NCBI RefSeq assembly: GCF_043643765.1 | Contig: NZ_JBHZSP010000011.1 | Location: 62,001-126,000, forward strand | Reading direction: 5' to 3' | Source of the DNA: Marinomonas posidonica_A | Lineage (GTDB): Bacteria > Pseudomonadota > Gammaproteobacteria > Pseudomonadales > Marinomonadaceae | DNA: 64,000 nucleotides | In this document: positions 62,129-64,000 of the stretch, piece after piece | How the letters are laid out: each line of letters begins with the position of its first letter | Position numbering within the stretch: the first letter of the stretch is position 1 | Notes under the pieces: generated by a model | What the model was told of the DNA's origin: nothing | Databases searched by the model: none | The model's input: only the letters and a program-made list of their open reading frames with translations | Made by a program: the position numbers and the translations under genes

Positions 62129-63637
62129 CTAGTCACCATCCGCCGAAGCCACTTTCAGCATATTGGCAAAGGTCATGTCTTCTTCCGCCAATTCCTTGTG
62201 GATAACCCCCTTACTGAACACGTAACAGCGATTGCAAATTTTTTCTATTTCTTCAAAATCTGTCGACACTAAAATGACCGTTAGGCCATTACTAACTGCT
62301 GTTTTAAGCAAGTTGTAGATTTCAGCCTTAGCCCCTACATCAACCCCAGCTGTCGGTTCATCCAAAATCAAGACACGCTTATTCAAGTTCAACCAGCGAG
62401 CCATAATGACTTTCTGTTGATTGCCGCCACTTAAGTTTTCGATAGTTTGATTTGGATTTCTAGGACGAACATCAAAACGATCAATCAAATCCTCTGCGAC
62501 ACCTTGCTCTTTAGATAACGCATTCAGCGCAAAGAAAGACGTCTCACCCAGCAAAGGGTTAATGAAAAAATTATCTTGAACCGACATGGACATCGCGAGG
62601 TTCTCTCCCCGCTCGCCAGCGACATAACCAATACCAGCCTGAATGGCAGCAGTAGTCGAATTCAAATTCAGCAATTGACCGTCTAGCCGAACTTGACCAT
62701 TAAAAATCGGGTAATCACCAAAAAGCGCACGACCTACTTCACCCTGACCGCCGCCACGCAAGCCAATCAGACCGAGGATTTCACCTTGCTTAACATGAAA
62801 GGAGACGGGACCTACATTGCCAGCTTCAAAATCTGTGACGTCAAGTACAGTCGCAGCATTAGTGTCAACTCTCTGGCGATGAAAGTCTTTCTGAGCATTG
62901 CCGACGATAAGCTCAACGAGATCTTTTGCTTGCATGCCTTTAGTAGGACATTCTGCCACCAACAGACCATCGCGCATGATGACCATGCTGTCGGAAATTT
63001 CCATGACTTCGTCTAAACGGTGGGAAACATAAATCATGCCCACTCCTTTTTGACGAAGATCACGAATCACGCCAAATAAGCGTTCCACATCAGCGGCAGG
63101 TAAACTGGCCGTAGGTTCATCTAGGACAAGAATTTTGGCTTTGCAGTATACGGCTCGGGCAATGGCAATCAGCGATTGCTCTGCTCGAGATAGGCGGAAT
63201 ACGCGAGTGCGTGGGTCAATATTGGCATTTACGCTGGCCAGCGCTTCGGCGGCTCGGGCATCCGTGGCTTGCCAATCTATTAAGCCGAACTTTTTACAAT
63301 AGCCCATGGCAAGCGCCATGTTTTCGGACACTGTCATCCAATCGACTAAACCTAAATCCTGATGGATAAAGGCAATGTCGTCATGATGTCTATTTTTTTG
63401 ATCTAACAGCGTTCCTTGGTAAAGGATCTCGCCTTGATCTTCTTGATAAATACCGGCTAAGGTTTTGATCAAGGTCGATTTTCCAGCGCCATTTTCTCCT
63501 AATAGAGCGACCACAGAATGGGAGCCCACATTAAAAGACACGTCGTTCACGGCAATGCTATTGCCAAATCTTTTGGTGACATTCTTAAACTGCAAAAGCG
63601 ATGCGTTTGGCGTTTGCAGCTCACTGGTTTCCAACAT
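62129..63637 (-). CDS. Sugar ABC transporter ATPase (double domain, RbsA type)
   Basis: The 502-aa protein has two ABC domains. The first has Walker A GENGAGKST, signature LSRAEQSLIAIAR (variant of LSGGQ) and Walker B ILVLDEPTASL. The second has a degenerate Walker A (GLRGGGQGE), as is normal for this family, a proper signature LSGGNQQKV and ILDEPTAGVDVGAK. It energises the adjacent permease. Confidence 0.94.
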   Translation of the reverse strand: MLETSELQTPNASLLQFKNVTKRFGNSIAVNDVSFNVGSHSVVALLGENGAGKSTLIKTLAGIYQEDQGEILYQGTLLDQKNRHHDDIAFIHQDLGLVDWMTVSENMALAMGYCKKFGLIDWQATDARAAEALASVNANIDPRTRVFRLSRAEQSLIAIARAVYCKAKILVLDEPTASLPAADVERLFGVIRDLRQKGVGMIYVSHRLDEVMEISDSMVIMRDGLLVAECPTKGMQAKDLVELIVGNAQKDFHRQRVDTNAATVLDVTDFEAGNVGPVSFHVKQGEILGLIGLRGGGQGEVGRALFGDYPIFNGQVRLDGQLLNLNSTTAAIQAGIGYVAGERGENLAMSMSVQDNFFINPLLGETSFFALNALSKEQGVAEDLIDRFDVRPRNPNQTIENLSGGNQQKVIMARWLNLNKRVLILDEPTAGVDVGAKAEIYNLLKTAVSNGLTVILVSTDFEEIEKICNRCYVFSKGVIHKELAEEDMTFANMLKVASADGD

Positions 63638-63654
63638 AACCCCACCTCATTAAC

Positions 63655-63669
63655 ATTATTTTTATTGTT
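63655..63669 (-). promoter_or_regulatory. A-R-N tract before the sugar ATPase gene, identical to the sRNA box
   Basis: On the minus strand it reads AACAATAAAAATAAT. Its last 12 bases equal box 2 of the CrcZ-like RNA (17537-17548). It ends 18 nt before the ATG, just upstream of GAGGTGGGG. Confidence 0.6.
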
Positions 63670-63707
63670 AAGTAATCGATGTCTATTAATGCTGATCTTT
63701 ATAAATA

Positions 63708-64000
63708 CTATTGCGCCAATTGTTGGATCTGATCCCAAATATCTGGGTGAATGTCGATGCCGCCCGCTTTTTCATGCTTATCAATAAAGCTCTGTATTTT
63801 AGAGCCTGCGATCGACACTTCACCGCTTTCAGCCGGTTCCGAAGCCAAGACATAATCACGAATTCGCTGCATCTCTGCGGCAAACTGCGTTTTTTCAATG
63901 GTCTTACTTAGGTCAATGGCAATCAAAAACTGTGAGACACCAAATTCACCTTCTTGATCTTCTGTAATGGCCGGTACAGATCGTCCTCCCGTAATGGCGG
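63708..64000 (-). CDS. Ldh-family (malate/L-lactate/ureidoglycolate) dehydrogenase, C-terminal fragment
   Basis: The frame is open to the right window edge, so only the last ~97 codons are present. AITGGRSVPAITEDQEGEFG, then a FLIAID strand, a long helix with RIRDYVLASEP and a C-terminal IHPDIWDQIQQLAQ match the end of type 2 malate/lactate dehydrogenases such as YiaK or YbiC. These NAD(P)-dependent enzymes act on 2-oxo acids. It is the first visible gene of the sugar operon and would supply its oxidoreductase step. Confidence 0.75.
   Translation of the reverse strand, partial: AITGGRSVPAITEDQEGEFGVSQFLIAIDLSKTIEKTQFAAEMQRIRDYVLASEPAESGEVSIAGSKIQSFIDKHEKAGGIDIHPDIWDQIQQLAQ

Noticed and set aside
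1..64000. CRISPR array, tRNA or rRNA genes, complete insertion sequences or prophage
   Set aside because: No regularly spaced repeats, tRNA cloverleafs, rRNA segments, transposase or phage structural genes were seen on reading through both strands.

Overview
The window looks like the chromosome of a marine gammaproteobacterium close to Marinomonas or related Oceanospirillales. The evidence is full-length core genes of gammaproteobacterial type (purL, valS, carAB, lptFG, ettA, pcnB) and a gene order much like Pseudomonas: pepA–X–valS, dksA–gluQ–(cbrB)–pcnB–folK–panB–panC–pgi, greA–carB–carA, and nrdR–ribD–nusB–thiL–pgpA. The genus is inferred from gene content and order; no database search was possible.

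Layout. 1–433: end of an ammonium transporter plus a one-helix small protein. 573–5845: purL, tadA, a CBS protein and a cold-shock protein. 5917–13185: valS, an acidic protein in the usual holC position, pepA, then divergent lptF–lptG. 13206–23203: an aminotransferase, dksA, gluQ, an orphan CbrB-like sigma-54 activator, a CrcZ-like small RNA, then pcnB–folK–panB–panC and pgi. 23258–26040: a small decayed island holding a frameshifted HEPN-type gene, a Fic protein with a tandem operator, and an antitoxin remnant. 26041–37314: a GGDEF–EAL protein, greA–carB–carA, yajL, rimI, a psi-like replicase subunit, and an amino-acid ABC binding protein and permease without an ATPase. 37394–38029: an AbiV-family HEPN protein.

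38315–50427 is the most interesting block. A seven-gene minus-strand operon, cofG–cofH–cofD–cofC–cofE–npdG–LLM, encodes coenzyme F420 biosynthesis, an F420:NADP oxidoreductase and an F420-type luciferase-like oxidoreductase. Next to it are a RutR-like TetR regulator and a plus-strand set: M20 amidohydrolase (beta-ureidopropionase type), NCS1 nucleobase permease and dihydropyrimidinase. Two near-identical 16-bp palindromes resembling the RutR box lie just upstream of cofG and of the amidohydrolase. Together this suggests reductive pyrimidine catabolism in which F420H2, regenerated from NADPH by NpdG, reduces the pyrimidine ring through the LLM enzyme in place of the usual dihydropyrimidine dehydrogenase. 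That reaction is a hypothesis.

50525–55091 is the pgpA/thiL/nusB/ribD/nrdR block without ribE, ribBA or ribH. 55227–57995 holds a DMT transporter and ettA. 58102–64000 is a sugar or sugar-acid catabolic operon: Ldh-family dehydrogenase, three-part sugar ABC transporter, SMP-30 lactonase and a hydratase-like protein.

A regulatory link crosses the window. The region between the CbrB-like gene and pcnB has a well-formed sigma-54 promoter followed by four copies of an A-rich 11-mer made of A-R-N triplets, the pattern bound by Hfq/Crc in the Pseudomonas decoy RNA CrcZ. The same kind of A-rich tract, in one case the identical 12-mer, lies just upstream of the start codons of the three sugar ABC genes, and a canonical AACAACAA lies upstream of the dihydropyrimidinase. 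This points to Hfq-based carbon catabolite repression outside Pseudomonas.
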